Assembly (NCBI GenBank): GCA_900470775.1
Contig: UCBZ01000054.1
Location: forward strand, 1-64,000
Source of the DNA: Hyphomicrobiales bacterium
GTDB lineage: Bacteria > Pseudomonadota > Alphaproteobacteria > Rhizobiales > Beijerinckiaceae
Length of the DNA stretch: 64,000 bases
Direction: 5' to 3'
Shown here: positions 55,355-64,000 of the stretch, piece by piece
How positions within the stretch are numbered: position 1 is the first letter of the stretch
How the letters are laid out: each line of letters opens with the position of its first letter
Notes under the pieces: model-generated
What the model was told of the DNA's origin: nothing
Seen by the model: only the letters and a program-made list of their open reading frames with translations
Databases searched by the model: none
Program-made: the position numbers and the translations under genes

Positions 55355-56326
55355 ATGGCCGACCTTGCGAACATCGCCAATCTGGTCGCGCCCTTCTTCG
55401 GGCTGATCCTGCTCGGCTTCGTCATCGGCCGGCGCAAGCGCCTGCCCGAATCCGGACTAATCTGGCTGCAGTTCTTCCTGATCTATGTCGCGCTTCCGCC
55501 GCTGTTCTACCGGCTGATCGCCGACAAGCCGGTGACCGAACTCGCCAATGGCCGCTTCATCCTGGCGACCACGCTCTCGACCTTTCTGGCTTTCGCGCTG
55601 TCGCTGGCGGTGGGCATGCGGGCGACGCGCCGCGACCTGCCCCAGGCGGTGATGCAGGGCGTCGCCGGCTCCTATTCGAATATCGGCTATATGGGCCCGC
55701 CGCTGCTGCTGGCGGCGCTCGGCCCGGCGGCGAGCGCGCCGCTGGTGCTGATCTTCGTCTTCGACAGCCTGCTGCTGTTCTCGCTGATCCCCTTCCTGAT
55801 GGCGCTGGCCGGCGTCGAGAAGAAAAGCCCGCTCGACACGGCGCGCCGTGTCGTCTGGCAGGTCGCGACGCATCCGTTCAATGTCGCGACGCTGCTTGGC
55901 GTGCTCGCTGCAGCGACGCATTTCGAACTGCCGACCGCGCTCGACAAGATGACCTTGTGGCTCTCGCAGGCGGCGGCCCCCTGCGCGCTGTTCCTGCTCG
56001 GCGTTACCGTCGCGCTGCGGCCGATGAAGCGACTCCCCGTCGAGGTGCCGGTCCTGGTCGCGATCAAGCTCCTGCTGCATCCGCTTCTGGTCTGGGTGCT
56101 GCTGTCAGTGATCGGCAATTTTCCGGACATCTGGATCTTCACGGCGGTGATCATGGCGGCGTTGCCACCGGCGCTGAACATCTTCGTGATCTCGACCCAG
56201 TACAAGGTCGGCATCGAACGGGCCTCGGCCTGCATCCTCGTCGGCACCATCGTCTCGATGGTCACGCTGACGGGCTTCCTGTGGCTGGTGAAGACGGGCA
56301 GGATGGCGGCCGACCTCTTCCCCTGA
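55355..56326 (+). CDS. AEC-family permease (auxin efflux carrier / malonate-transporter-like)
   Basis: 323 residues with about ten membrane helices. [19 protein letters not shown] and [10 protein letters not shown] in the middle and [17 protein letters not shown] and [16 protein letters not shown] further on match the AEC family and its MdcF/YfdV-type bacterial members. These move organic acids or amino-acid-like compounds. Its divergent neighbour mcl and the CoA transferase gene 32 bases downstream suggest a dicarboxylate related to malyl- or malonyl-type metabolism, but this is inference. Confidence 0.88.
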   Translation: MADLANIANLVAPFFGLILLGFVIGRRKRLPESGLIWLQFFLIYVALPPLFYRLIADKPVTELANGRFILATTLSTFLAFALSLAVGMRATRRDLPQAVMQGVAGSYSNIGYMGPPLLLAALGPAASAPLVLIFVFDSLLLFSLIPFLMALAGVEKKSPLDTARRVVWQVATHPFNVATLLGVLAAATHFELPTALDKMTLWLSQAAAPCALFLLGVTVALRPMKRLPVEVPVLVAIKLLLHPLLVWVLLSVIGNFPDIWIFTAVIMAALPPALNIFVISTQYKVGIERASACILVGTIVSMVTLTGFLWLVKTGRMAADLFP

Positions 56327-56358
56327 GCCGGCGACACCGGCACCAAGCCGGGACGCCG

Positions 56359-57474
56359 ATGCTGCCGCTGGACGACCTCACGGTCCTCGATTTCTCGACG
56401 CTGCTGCCGGGACCGCTCGCCAGCCTGTTCCTGGCCGAGGCCGGCGCCCGCGTCATCCGGGTCGAACGGCCGGGCGGCGAGGAGATGCGCCGCTTTCCGC
56501 CGCGCTTCGGAGAGACCTCGGCTCCTTACGCCGTGCTCAACCGTGGCAAGGCGAGCATCGAGATCGACCTGAAAGCGGAGCATGCGCTGGCGCGCCTGAC
56601 GCCGCTGATCGCGGGCGCCGATATCCTGATCGAGCAGTTCCGGCCGGGCGTGATGGAGCGCCTCGGCTTCGGCTTTGAGGCGCTCGCCCGCATCAATCCG
56701 CGCCTGATCTATTGCTCGATCAGCGGCTACGGCCAGTCCGGACCGCGTGCCGGCGAGGCCGGGCACGACATCAACTATCAGGCCATCGGCGGCCTGCTCG
56801 GCCAGTCGCTGAAGCGCGGCGATCCGCCGCCGCTGCCGCCACCGCTTGCCGCCGACATCGCCGGTGGCACCATGCCGGCCCTGCTCAACATCCTGCTGGC
56901 GCTGCGCCAGCGCGAGCGCAGCGGCGAAGGCTGCCATCTCGACATCGCCATGCTCGATGCGATGCCGACCTTCGCCTGGTACGGGCTGGCGCAGGGCCAG
57001 GCGTCGGGCAGCTATCCACAAGGCGGGGAGGGGCTGCTGACGGGTGCGAGCCCGCGCTATCGCCTCTACACCACGGCCGATGGCTGGTTCCTTGCCGTCG
57101 GCGCGCTCGAACAGAAGTTTTGGGAGATGTTCTGCGAGACGATCGCGCTGGAGCCTGTCCTGCGCGACGATCGCCCCGATCCGCAAGCGACCCGCGCCGC
57201 CGTCGCCGCGATCATCGCAGGCCAGCCGGCCGCGCATTGGCGCGAAAAGCTCGAACCGCGCGATTGCTGCTGCACCGTGGTGCGGACGCTCGACGAGGCG
57301 CTGGCCGATCCGCATCTGACGGCGCGCGGCCTGTTCGACGCCCAGGCCGAGGAGCCCGGCGGCCGCCGCCTCGTCTCGACGCCGCTGCCCTTGGCTCCGG
57401 TGTTCCGCGACCGGCTGCCCGGCTTGCGACGCGTCGCGGCCAGCGGCGAGGATACGGAGGAATTGCTGGGGTAG
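56359..57474 (+). CDS. CaiB/BaiF (family III) CoA transferase
   Basis: 371 residues from the ATG at 56359; the longer open frame overlaps the transporter gene. Opening LTVLDFSTLLPGPLASLFLAEAGARVIRVERPGG and the catalytic Asp in AGHDINYQ (about residue 137) are characteristic, with CSISGYGQSGPRAG before it. Family III enzymes move CoA between organic acids, and alpha-methylacyl-CoA racemases share the fold. It probably forms a two-gene unit with the AEC transporter, activating the imported acid. Transferase versus racemase cannot be settled from sequence alone. Confidence 0.87.
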   Translation: MLPLDDLTVLDFSTLLPGPLASLFLAEAGARVIRVERPGGEEMRRFPPRFGETSAPYAVLNRGKASIEIDLKAEHALARLTPLIAGADILIEQFRPGVMERLGFGFEALARINPRLIYCSISGYGQSGPRAGEAGHDINYQAIGGLLGQSLKRGDPPPLPPPLAADIAGGTMPALLNILLALRQRERSGEGCHLDIAMLDAMPTFAWYGLAQGQASGSYPQGGEGLLTGASPRYRLYTTADGWFLAVGALEQKFWEMFCETIALEPVLRDDRPDPQATRAAVAAIIAGQPAAHWREKLEPRDCCCTVVRTLDEALADPHLTARGLFDAQAEEPGGRRLVSTPLPLAPVFRDRLPGLRRVAASGEDTEELLG

Positions 57475-57498
57475 GACCGTTACCGACCCAGCCTGCGC

Positions 57499-58638
57499 TC
57501 AGCCGACGACGACGCGACCGCGCTCGACGCGCAGGCCCAGCGCACCGCTCTTGAGCGCCAGCGCCTTGTCGCCAAAGACCTCCCGCCGCCAGCCCTGCAG
57601 GGCCGGCACATCGGCCTGGTCGTCGGAGGCAATCGCTTCGAGATCGTCGGAGGAGGCGATGATCTTGGGCGCGACGCGCTCGGCCTCGGCCACCGCCTTG
57701 AGCAGCACCTTGAGCAGGTCGAGCACCGCGCCGTTGCCGCCGCGTCCGCGCTCGCGCTCCAGCCGGGGCAGGCCCTTGGGATCGAGCGCCAGCCCGCGCT
57801 CGATCGCCGCCAGCACCTCAGCCCCGGAGCGCGAGCGCTCGAAGCCGTTGGGCACGGAGCGCAGCTCCGCCAGCGCCTCGACCGAACGCGGCGCGCGCGC
57901 GACGATGTCCATCATCGCATCGTCCTTGATAACCCGCTGGCGCGGCACGTCGCGGTGCTGCGCCTCGCGCTCGCGCCAGGCGGCGAGCTCGATCAGGACG
58001 GCCAGCTCCTTGGGCTTGCGGATGCGGCCCTTGAGGCGCTGCCAGGCGTTCTCGGGCTTGACCTCATAGGTGCCCGGCGAATTCAGCACCGCCATCTCCT
58101 CGGCGACCCAGCCCTCGCGACCGGTCGATTCGAGATCGGCCTTCAGCGCGAGATAGATGTCTCTGAGATGGGTGACATCGGCCTCGGCATAGACGAGCTG
58201 CGCCTCGTTCAGCGGACGGCGCGACCAGTCGGTAAAGCGCGAGGACTTGTCGATGCGCGCCTTGGCGAGATCATTGGCGAGCTGCTCGTAGCCGACCGAG
58301 TCGCCATAGCCGCAGACCATGGCGGCGACCTGCGTGTCGAAGAGCGGCGTCGGCAGCACCCGGCCGAGCATCCAGACGATTTCCAGATCCTGCCGCGCGG
58401 CATGGAAGACCTTGACCACGGCCTCATCGACCATCAGGGCGAAAAACGGCGCCAGATCGAGATCCGCAGCCAGCGGATCGACCAGCACGGCCTCGTCGGG
58501 CGATGCGAGCTGGATCAGGCACAGCTTGGGATAATAGGTCGTTTCCCGCAGGAACTCGGTGTCGACCGTGACGAAGGGGTGCTGGGCCAGCCGCGCGCAG
58601 GCGTCGGCGAGGTCGGCGGTGGTGGCGATCAGGTTCAT
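57499..58638 (-). CDS. rnd: Ribonuclease D
   Basis: 379 residues. The DEDD exonuclease domain has the first pair in [16 protein letters not shown] (residues about 23-38), [13 protein letters not shown] in the middle and [11 protein letters not shown] (about 150) completing the metal site. An HRDC domain follows (about 215-290). RNase D trims the 3' ends of tRNAs and small RNAs. Convergent with the CoA transferase gene and divergent from aspS, which is usual for single-gene housekeeping loci. Confidence 0.95.
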   Translation of the reverse strand: MNLIATTADLADACARLAQHPFVTVDTEFLRETTYYPKLCLIQLASPDEAVLVDPLAADLDLAPFFALMVDEAVVKVFHAARQDLEIVWMLGRVLPTPLFDTQVAAMVCGYGDSVGYEQLANDLAKARIDKSSRFTDWSRRPLNEAQLVYAEADVTHLRDIYLALKADLESTGREGWVAEEMAVLNSPGTYEVKPENAWQRLKGRIRKPKELAVLIELAAWREREAQHRDVPRQRVIKDDAMMDIVARAPRSVEALAELRSVPNGFERSRSGAEVLAAIERGLALDPKGLPRLERERGRGGNGAVLDLLKVLLKAVAEAERVAPKIIASSDDLEAIASDDQADVPALQGWRREVFGDKALALKSGALGLRVERGRVVVG

Positions 58639-58764
58639 AGGGCGCGCTCATAGCAGACGGAGCATCGCCATGTCGCGGGCGTTCTTGACAATCTGCTCCC
58701 TCGCGTGTGCTTACCCGGAAAACCGCCCGCGCGACGCTATCCGTTTGCGTGCCATCGCGGCTAC

Positions 58765-60573
58765 ATGAATCGCGAAGAGAGCAGTCCCGTGACCCTGCAT
58801 CGTTACCGTTCCCACACCTGCGGCGCCCTTCGCGAGAGCGACATCGGCGCGCAGGTCCGCCTCTCCGGCTGGTGCCACCGCATCCGCGACCATGGCGGCG
58901 TGCTGTTCATCGATTTGCGCGACCATTACGGCATGACCCAGGTCGTGATCGATCCGGATTCGCCGGCCTTCGCCGAGGCTGAGGTGCTGCGCTCGGAATG
59001 GGTCGTGCGCATCGAGGGCAAGGTCAAGGCGCGCTTCGCCGGCACCGAGAACGCCAGCCTGCCGACCGGCGCCGTCGAGGTCTTCGCGACCGGCATCGAG
59101 GTGCTCGGCGCCTCGGGCGAACTGCCGCTGCCGGTCTTCGGCGATCTCGACTATCCCGAGGACACCCGGCTGAAATACCGCTTCCTCGATCTGCGCCGCG
59201 AGAAGCTGCACAACAACATCATGCTGCGGGCGAAGGTCATCGACTCCTTGCGCACCCGCATGAAAAACGCGGGCTTCAATGAGTTCCAGACCCCGATCCT
59301 GACGGCCTCCTCGCCGGAGGGCGCGCGCGACTTCCTGGTGCCGAGCCGGCTGCATCCAGGGAAGTTCTACGCGCTGCCGCAGGCGCCGCAGCAGTACAAG
59401 CAGCTCCTGATGATGGCGGGCTTCGACCGCTATTTCCAGATCGCGCCCTGCTTCCGCGACGAGGACCCGCGCGCCGACCGTCTGCCGGGCGAATTCTACC
59501 AGCTCGACGTCGAGATGAGCTTCGTCGAGCAGGAGGACGTCTTCGCGACGATGGAGCCGGTCATATCAGGCATCTTCGAGGAATTCGGCAACGGCAAGTC
59601 GGTCACGAAGACCTGGCCGCGCATTCCTTACGCCGAGGCGATCGCGAAATACGGCTCCGACAAGCCGGACCTGCGCAACCCGCTGGTGATGCAGGACGTC
59701 TCCGAGCATTTCCGCGGCTCCGGCTTCAAGGTGTTCTCGCGCATCCTCGAGGACGAGAAGAACCGCGTCTGGGCCATTCCCGGTCCCAAGGGCGGCTCGC
59801 GCGCCTTCTGCGACCGGATGAACTCCTGGGCTCAAGGGGAAGGCCAGCCGGGGCTCGGCTACCTGATGATCAAGGAAGACGGCGAAGGGCAGGGGCCGAT
59901 TGCCAACAACATCGGCCCCGAGCGCGTCGCCGCGATCGTCGCGCAGATGGGGCTTCAGCCCGGCGATGCCTGCTTCTTCGCCGCCGGCAACCCGGACAAG
60001 TTCTACAAGTTTGCCGGCGCGGCCCGTAACAAGGTCGGCTCCGAGCTCGGCCTGATCGACGAGAACGCCTTCGCCTTCGCCTGGATCGTCGATTTCCCGA
60101 TGTTCGAGTACAATGAGGACGAGAAGAAGGTCGATTTCTCGCACAACCCCTTCTCGATGCCCCAAGGCGGCCTGAAGGCGCTGACCGAGGAAGACCCGCT
60201 CTCGCTCAAGGCCTTCCAGTACGACATCGCCTGCAACGGCTTCGAGCTCGCCTCGGGCGGCATCCGCAACCACAAGCCCGAAGCGATGGTGAAGGCCTTC
60301 GAGATCGCCGGCTATGGCGAGGAGACGGTGATCGAGCGTTTTGGCGGCATGTATCGCGCCTTCCAGTACGGCGCGCCGCCCCATGGCGGCATGGCGGCGG
60401 GCGTCGACCGCATCATCATGCTGCTCGCCGGCGCGACGAACCTGCGCGAGGTTGCGCTGTTCCCGATGAACCAGCAGGCCGTCGATCTCCTGATGGGCGC
60501 ACCGGCCGAAGCCTCGCCGAAGCAGCTTCGCGAGGCGCATCTGCGCATCAACGCGCCCGAGAAGAACGGCTGA
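58765..60573 (+). CDS. aspS: Aspartyl-tRNA synthetase
   Basis: 602 residues from the ATG at 58765; the GTG at 58789 (giving [12 protein letters not shown]) matches the start of many alphaproteobacterial homologues and may be the true one. The OB-fold anticodon domain (to about 110) is followed by the class II core: motif 2 [16 protein letters not shown], the bacterial insertion (about 290-425), and motif 3 [14 protein letters not shown]. It charges tRNA(Asp). Downstream lies a pair of lipoprotein genes after only six bases. Confidence 0.96.
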   Translation: MNREESSPVTLHRYRSHTCGALRESDIGAQVRLSGWCHRIRDHGGVLFIDLRDHYGMTQVVIDPDSPAFAEAEVLRSEWVVRIEGKVKARFAGTENASLPTGAVEVFATGIEVLGASGELPLPVFGDLDYPEDTRLKYRFLDLRREKLHNNIMLRAKVIDSLRTRMKNAGFNEFQTPILTASSPEGARDFLVPSRLHPGKFYALPQAPQQYKQLLMMAGFDRYFQIAPCFRDEDPRADRLPGEFYQLDVEMSFVEQEDVFATMEPVISGIFEEFGNGKSVTKTWPRIPYAEAIAKYGSDKPDLRNPLVMQDVSEHFRGSGFKVFSRILEDEKNRVWAIPGPKGGSRAFCDRMNSWAQGEGQPGLGYLMIKEDGEGQGPIANNIGPERVAAIVAQMGLQPGDACFFAAGNPDKFYKFAGAARNKVGSELGLIDENAFAFAWIVDFPMFEYNEDEKKVDFSHNPFSMPQGGLKALTEEDPLSLKAFQYDIACNGFELASGGIRNHKPEAMVKAFEIAGYGEETVIERFGGMYRAFQYGAPPHGGMAAGVDRIIMLLAGATNLREVALFPMNQQAVDLLMGAPAEASPKQLREAHLRINAPEKNG

Positions 60574-60579
60574 GCACCG

Positions 60580-60951
60580 ATGACCGCCCTGTCCGTCGCG
60601 CGGCCGTTCGCGCTCGCCTGCCTTGTCGCGCTGCCGCTCGGAGCCTGCGTCGCGGGCCCTGCCAATCCCAGCGCCACCCGCGCCTCCGAGCTCGCCAGCC
60701 TGGTCTCGCGCTCGGTCGCCTGCCGAGCCGGTGCACCGCGCGCCAGCACGCTGGAGCGCTTCATCGCCTCCGAGAAGGCGCGCGGCGCGACGCCCGAGCA
60801 GCTTGCCAGCGCGCGCTCGACCTATGTCACGGTCTCCGAGGGCGAGATGGTCAACCAGGGGATCGCGCCGAAAGGCTGCGAGCCCGAGGAGCGCGCCGCC
60901 GTCAAGGAGAAGATGACGCGGGTGCGCGCCGGCGACTTCGGCGCGTTCTGA
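60580..60951 (+). CDS. Small putative lipoprotein (paralogue of the next gene)
   Basis: 123 residues. The lipobox LGAC (Cys at about residue 23) after FALACLVALPLG marks a lipoprotein signal. After the lipid Cys two more cysteines are seen, in SVACRAGAPR (about residue 48) and KGCEPEERAAVKEKM (about 99), which may form a disulfide. The same two-Cys layout appears in the next gene. It follows aspS by six bases, so it is probably co-transcribed. No known family recognised. Confidence 0.72.
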   Translation: MTALSVARPFALACLVALPLGACVAGPANPSATRASELASLVSRSVACRAGAPRASTLERFIASEKARGATPEQLASARSTYVTVSEGEMVNQGIAPKGCEPEERAAVKEKMTRVRAGDFGAF

Positions 60952-60973
60952 TCGTCAAGCGGCTGCTCTTCCG

Positions 60974-61273
60974 ATGCTTGTCCCGAAACGCTACCTCGCC
61001 ATGCCGCTCCTGCTAGGCCTTGCCGCCTGCACGACGGCCGGCCCCATGCCGGGCACGCCGGAATTCTCGGCGGCCCAGGTCTCGCGCGCCTATGATTGCG
61101 GCGTGAGGGTCGATCGCGGACGGGTGATCGCCGGGCTGCCGCGCGACGAGCGCCAGCGCTTCATGGCGGCCAATGCCAGCTTCGCCGTGAAATCTTACAA
61201 GGCGCCGCGCTCCTGCGATGCCCATGAGCGCGCCAGCATCCAGCGGGACATCGCGGCGCTGGCTCGCCGCTGA
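60974..61273 (+). CDS. Small putative lipoprotein
   Basis: 99 residues. Signal with lipobox LAAC (LLLGLAACTTAG, Cys at about residue 19). Two later cysteines, in YDCGVRVDRG (about 42) and RSCDAHERASIQRDI (about 78), occupy places equivalent to those in the gene before. The C-terminal CxxxERAxxxxxI pattern is shared by both, so they are diverged tandem copies. Function unknown; periplasmic or outer-membrane inner leaflet expected. It precedes a glycosyltransferase gene by 43 bases. Confidence 0.72.
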   Translation: MLVPKRYLAMPLLLGLAACTTAGPMPGTPEFSAAQVSRAYDCGVRVDRGRVIAGLPRDERQRFMAANASFAVKSYKAPRSCDAHERASIQRDIAALARR

Positions 61274-61316
61274 ATTTCGCTTGCCTCGCGGGCATCATCG
61301 CGGCCACAAGGCGCCG

Positions 61317-62201
61317 ATGCCCGCCGAAAGTTCCATCACCGCCATCGTCGTCGCCTATGACAGTGCCGAGGTGCTGCCGGCCTGCCTTGCCGCGCTGGCG
61401 GCCGAGGGCGTGCCTGCGATCGTCGTCGACAATGCCAGCGGCGACAGCAGCGACGAGACCGCCCGGATCCATGGCGCCACGGTCATTGTCAACACCCGCA
61501 ACGAGGGCTATGGCCGCGCCAACAACCAGGGTGTCGTTGCCGCCACCACGCCCTTCGTTTTGATCGTCAACCCGGATGTCGAGATCAGGCCCGGCGCCAT
61601 CGCCGCGCTGCTGGCCGCAGCGGAGCGCTATCCTGATGCCGGCATGCTGGCGCCGCGCATCATCGAGCCCTCGGGTCGCGTCTTCCTGCAGCCGCGCTCG
61701 CTGCTCTCGCCTGAGCATCTCAACCGCTCCGGGGCGATGCCGATCCCCGAGGGCGATGCCTGCCTGCCGTTCCTGTCGGGCGCCTGCCTGCTGATCCGCC
61801 GCGAGCTGTTTACGTCGCTCGGCGGCTTCGATCCGCAGATCTTCCTGTTCTACGAGGATGACGATCTTTGCCGGCGCATGCGCGATGCCGGCCATGCGCT
61901 CATCCATGTCCATGAGGCCGAAGCCCGGCATGGCCGGGGCCGCTCGACCGCGCCCGCGCCCGGGCGCCGTTTCAAGGCCCGTTGGCATCTCGCCTGGTCG
62001 GAAGGTTATGTCTCCGGGAAGTACGGCCTGCCACGCCCGGCTTCCATGAGAATCGTCGAAAATCTGGCGAAGACAGCGGGTTACGGCCTCCTGCTCAAAC
62101 GCGACAAGATGTATGCCCATGCCGGCTCGGCCGCAGGTGCGCTGGCCTGGCGTCGTGGCCGGACGGCGCTCGACCGCGAGGATCTGGAGACGTCTCCGTG
62201 A
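61317..62201 (+). CDS. Family 2 glycosyltransferase (rhamnosyltransferase-like)
   Basis: 294 residues from the ATG at 61317; the longer frame overlaps the lipoprotein gene. GT-A fold with TAIVVAYDSAEVLPACL, VVDNASGDSSDE, NEGYGRANNQG and the metal/nucleotide site VNPDVEIRPG, then the acceptor region LSGACLLIRRELFTSLGGFD and FLFYEDDDLCRRM. Similar enzymes add rhamnose or related sugars to O-antigen or capsule chains. The next gene overlaps by four bases (GTGA), so the pair is coupled. Confidence 0.9.
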   Translation: MPAESSITAIVVAYDSAEVLPACLAALAAEGVPAIVVDNASGDSSDETARIHGATVIVNTRNEGYGRANNQGVVAATTPFVLIVNPDVEIRPGAIAALLAAAERYPDAGMLAPRIIEPSGRVFLQPRSLLSPEHLNRSGAMPIPEGDACLPFLSGACLLIRRELFTSLGGFDPQIFLFYEDDDLCRRMRDAGHALIHVHEAEARHGRGRSTAPAPGRRFKARWHLAWSEGYVSGKYGLPRPASMRIVENLAKTAGYGLLLKRDKMYAHAGSAAGALAWRRGRTALDREDLETSP

Positions 62202-63253
62202 GCGGCCTGCGCGGGATCAGCGCCTCGGACGCGATGGCTGGCCGCCACAACAATTTCGGCCTGCTGCGTTTGCTGCTGGCGCTGGCCGTCGTGGTTTCGC
62301 ACGGTTTCAGCGTCGGCACGGGCCGTGTCGAGGACGAGCCCTGGTTTCAGAGCACCGGCTTCACGCTGGGCGAGCATGCCGTGAATGGCTTCTTCGCGAT
62401 CTCGGGCTTCCTGGTGACGATGAGCTATGACCGGCGCGGCTGGCGCGACTATGTGCTCGCCCGCACCCTGCGGATCGCGCCTGGGCTGATCGCGGCGGCG
62501 CTCATCGTCGCGCTCCTGCTCGGCTCGGCGATGACGCGGCTTGATCTGCGCGCCTATCTCGCCGACCCGCAGCTTTGGCGCTTCGTCACCAGCACGCTCA
62601 CCACCTTCAAGAGCGCGACCTTCCTGCCCGGCGTCTTCGAGGACAATCCGCTGCGCTCGCCGATGGGTACGGTCTGGACGCTGAAATACGAGACGCTGTG
62701 CTACCTCGGCGTGCTGGTGGCGGGGCTGGCCGGCCTGCTGGGGCGGCCGCGCCTGGCCCTGGCGATCGGCGGGCTTCTGCTGCTGGCGGCGATCCTGCGC
62801 GAGTTCGTGACGCCCGACGGCCCCAAGGGCATCGAGACCGCGCTGCGTCTGCCGCTGATCTTCTTGGCCGGCGGGCTGATCTACCTGTTCCGTGATCGCG
62901 TGAAGCTCTCGCTGCCCGGCCTCGCGCTCGCTCTCGTCGCGGTCGCGCTGCTGTCGCCGACGCCGCTCTACAAGGCCGCGCTCTATCTGGTCACGGCTTG
63001 GGGCGTGATCGTACTGGCGCTCGCTCCCGTCCTGACGCAGAGGCGCAGCGAGCCGCCGGCCGATCTGTCCTATGGCGTCTATCTCTATGGCTGGCCGGTG
63101 CAGCAGGCCGCCCATGCGCTCGTCCCCGCGATGGGCGCCTTCGTGTTGTTCTGGCCGGCGCTGCTGGTGACGCTGATCGTGGCGACGCTGTCCTGGTACC
63201 TCGTCGAGAAACCGGCGCTCGCGCTCAAGCGCCGGCTGCTGCGCGGGTCCTGA
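62198..63253 (+). CDS. Acyltransferase family 3 (OafA-like) membrane protein
   Basis: 351 residues from the GTG at 62198. NNFGLLRLLLALAVVVSHGFS contains the catalytic-type His of acyltransferase 3 proteins, followed by about ten helices including FFAISGFLVTMSY, YVLARTLRIAPGL, WTLKYETLCYLGVL and the C-terminal DLSYGVYLYGWPVQQA. Such enzymes add acetyl or other acyl groups to surface polysaccharides. Together with the glycosyltransferase and the convergent acetyltransferase it indicates a small glycan-decorating locus. Confidence 0.9.
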   Translation: MSGLRGISASDAMAGRHNNFGLLRLLLALAVVVSHGFSVGTGRVEDEPWFQSTGFTLGEHAVNGFFAISGFLVTMSYDRRGWRDYVLARTLRIAPGLIAAALIVALLLGSAMTRLDLRAYLADPQLWRFVTSTLTTFKSATFLPGVFEDNPLRSPMGTVWTLKYETLCYLGVLVAGLAGLLGRPRLALAIGGLLLLAAILREFVTPDGPKGIETALRLPLIFLAGGLIYLFRDRVKLSLPGLALALVAVALLSPTPLYKAALYLVTAWGVIVLALAPVLTQRRSEPPADLSYGVYLYGWPVQQAAHALVPAMGAFVLFWPALLVTLIVATLSWYLVEKPALALKRRLLRGS

Positions 63254-63944
63254 CAGCGGCGACCAACTCGTCGACCCGCTCGGACATCAGCAGCGGCAGC
63301 AGCGTCGTCACCGTCTCGGCCGGAAGCTCCCACCAGCGCGTGGCGAGCAGCGCTGCGATCCTGTCCTCGTCGAAGCGCAGCCGCAGCACCTTGGCCGGAT
63401 TGCCGGCGACGATGGCGTAGGGCGGCACGTCCCGCGTGACGATCGCACGCGCCGCGACCACGGCGCCGGTGCCGATCGTGACGCCCGACAGCACCATGCA
63501 TTGCGAGCCGAGCCAGACATCATGGCCGATCGCGACATCGCCGCGTGTCGAGTGGCTGCCATCGATGCCGGCGGCCGCAGGCCAGAGATCGGCCAGCGCG
63601 GGGAAGGGATAGGTCGTCGCCCAGTCGGTGCGATGGTTGCCGCCGAGCAGGATCTCGACGCCGTCAGCGATCGAGCCATAGCGGCCGATCGTCAGCTTCG
63701 CGCCGCTTTCGGGGAAGCGTATCTTCGGCCGGCCATAGGTAAAGGCGCCGACCGCGATCTGCTGCGGCCGCCTTGCGATCAGCTTCGCCAGATGCAACCG
63801 CGTCTGGTTGAAGGGGTTGAAGCGCTTCCGCAGCAGGCCGTTCGCCACCGGCGCCAGCCCCGCCCACCAGGTGACCAGCGGCCCCGGCCGCCAGTTCGCG
63901 TCCTCCGGCGGGAGAGCGCCCGCCGGATCAGTCGGTCCGCTCAC
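63225..63944 (-). CDS. CatB-type hexapeptide-repeat O-acetyltransferase
   Basis: 239 residues with a GTG start at 63944. The left-handed beta-helix is clear (IGRYGSIADGVEILLGG, HSTRGDVAIGHDVWLGSQCMVLSG, IGTGAVVAARAIVTRDVPPYAIVAGNPAKVLR), with HRTDW before it, the pattern of xenobiotic/CatB acetyltransferases. Likely substrate is a cell-surface sugar, given the neighbours. Its 3' end overlaps that of the acyltransferase gene by 29 bases on the opposite strand, and its start overlaps the previous gene's stop (GTGA), so it is coupled to it. Confidence 0.9.
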   Translation of the reverse strand: MSGPTDPAGALPPEDANWRPGPLVTWWAGLAPVANGLLRKRFNPFNQTRLHLAKLIARRPQQIAVGAFTYGRPKIRFPESGAKLTIGRYGSIADGVEILLGGNHRTDWATTYPFPALADLWPAAAGIDGSHSTRGDVAIGHDVWLGSQCMVLSGVTIGTGAVVAARAIVTRDVPPYAIVAGNPAKVLRLRFDEDRIAALLATRWWELPAETVTTLLPLLMSERVDELVAAVRTRAAAGA

Positions 63945-64000
63945 TGCGCATTGGCCTTGAGATCGATCTTGTCGAGGATCTCGGTCGGGTCGGTGATGGC
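63941..64000 (-). CDS. 3' end of an upstream gene (partial)
   Basis: Reading the minus strand from the window edge gives AITDPTEILDKIDLKANAQ and then TGA at 63943-63941. Nineteen codons are visible and no family can be named. The stop overlaps the GTG start of the acetyltransferase, so both belong to one operon, probably for surface glycan synthesis. Confidence 0.6.
   Translation of the reverse strand, partial: AITDPTEILDKIDLKANAQ

Overview
The window is GC-rich alphaproteobacterial chromosome. The gene set (IalB-family secreted protein, SdhE, HspQ, osmoregulated periplasmic glucan genes opgG/opgH, a malyl-CoA lyase, a GlgE pathway with an extended GlgE, and many LysR regulators) suggests a soil or plant-associated member of the Hyphomicrobiales. 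A Bosea-like organism is my best guess; this is inference, since no rRNA or other phylogenetic marker was compared.

Layout. (1) 1-6526, plus strand: a tightly packed catabolic operon with a molybdenum-hydroxylase C-terminal-type subunit, CoxD-like MoxR ATPase, CoxE-like VWA protein, amidohydrolase, metallo-beta-lactamase-fold lactonase and a SMP-30/cysteine-hydrolase fusion. It ends abruptly against a decayed ABC-transporter ATPase (6527-7004). (2) 7119-14285: a LysR gene and a cyclophilin-like secreted protein, then a minus-strand operon of a SAF-domain homoserine-dehydrogenase-like enzyme and a complete TRAP transporter, with a divergent LysR gene. (3) 14297-19850: an isoquinoline 1-oxidoreductase-type enzyme (iorA/iorB-like) with a haem c-like partner, a divergent LysR and a cysteine hydrolase. 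(4) 19911-21343: a small DUF6894-like gene and about 1.1 kb of gene remnants, including the tail of an SDR dehydrogenase and a frameshifted small gene. (5) 21344-32042: glgE, treS-maltokinase and glgB overlapping on the plus strand, facing treZ and a 43-residue membrane peptide on the minus strand. (6) 32207-43072: VOC protein, DUF350 protein, opgG-opgH, glmU, glmS, DUF454, DUF502 and an AraC regulator. (7) 43174-49474: recG, sdhE and mfd, with palindromic repeats on both sides of mfd. (8) 49595-58638: an orphan adenylate-forming N-domain protein, a YejA-like binding protein, ialB, hspQ, malyl-CoA lyase, an AEC transporter, a CaiB-type CoA transferase and rnd. (9) 58765-64000: aspS, two related small lipoproteins, and surface-glycan genes (glycosyltransferase, acyltransferase, acetyltransferase).

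How the genes fit together. Region 5 encodes the trehalose-to-glycogen route: TreS makes maltose, its fused kinase makes maltose-1-phosphate, GlgE polymerises it and GlgB branches the product. TreZ releases trehalose from maltooligosyl-trehalose, but its usual partner TreY is not in the window. Regions 1 and 3 each pair a molybdenum hydroxylase with hydrolases, which suggests hydroxylation and opening of N-heterocycles or related rings; the substrates cannot be read from sequence. glmU and glmS supply UDP-GlcNAc. The most unusual items are the fusion protein with a Ser in place of the catalytic Cys, the dead GH13 domain in front of GlgE, the small membrane peptide coupled to treZ, the paired lipoproteins and a perfect 32-bp palindrome between mcl and its divergent transporter. 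No CRISPR array, tRNA, rRNA, phage or intact insertion sequence was seen.
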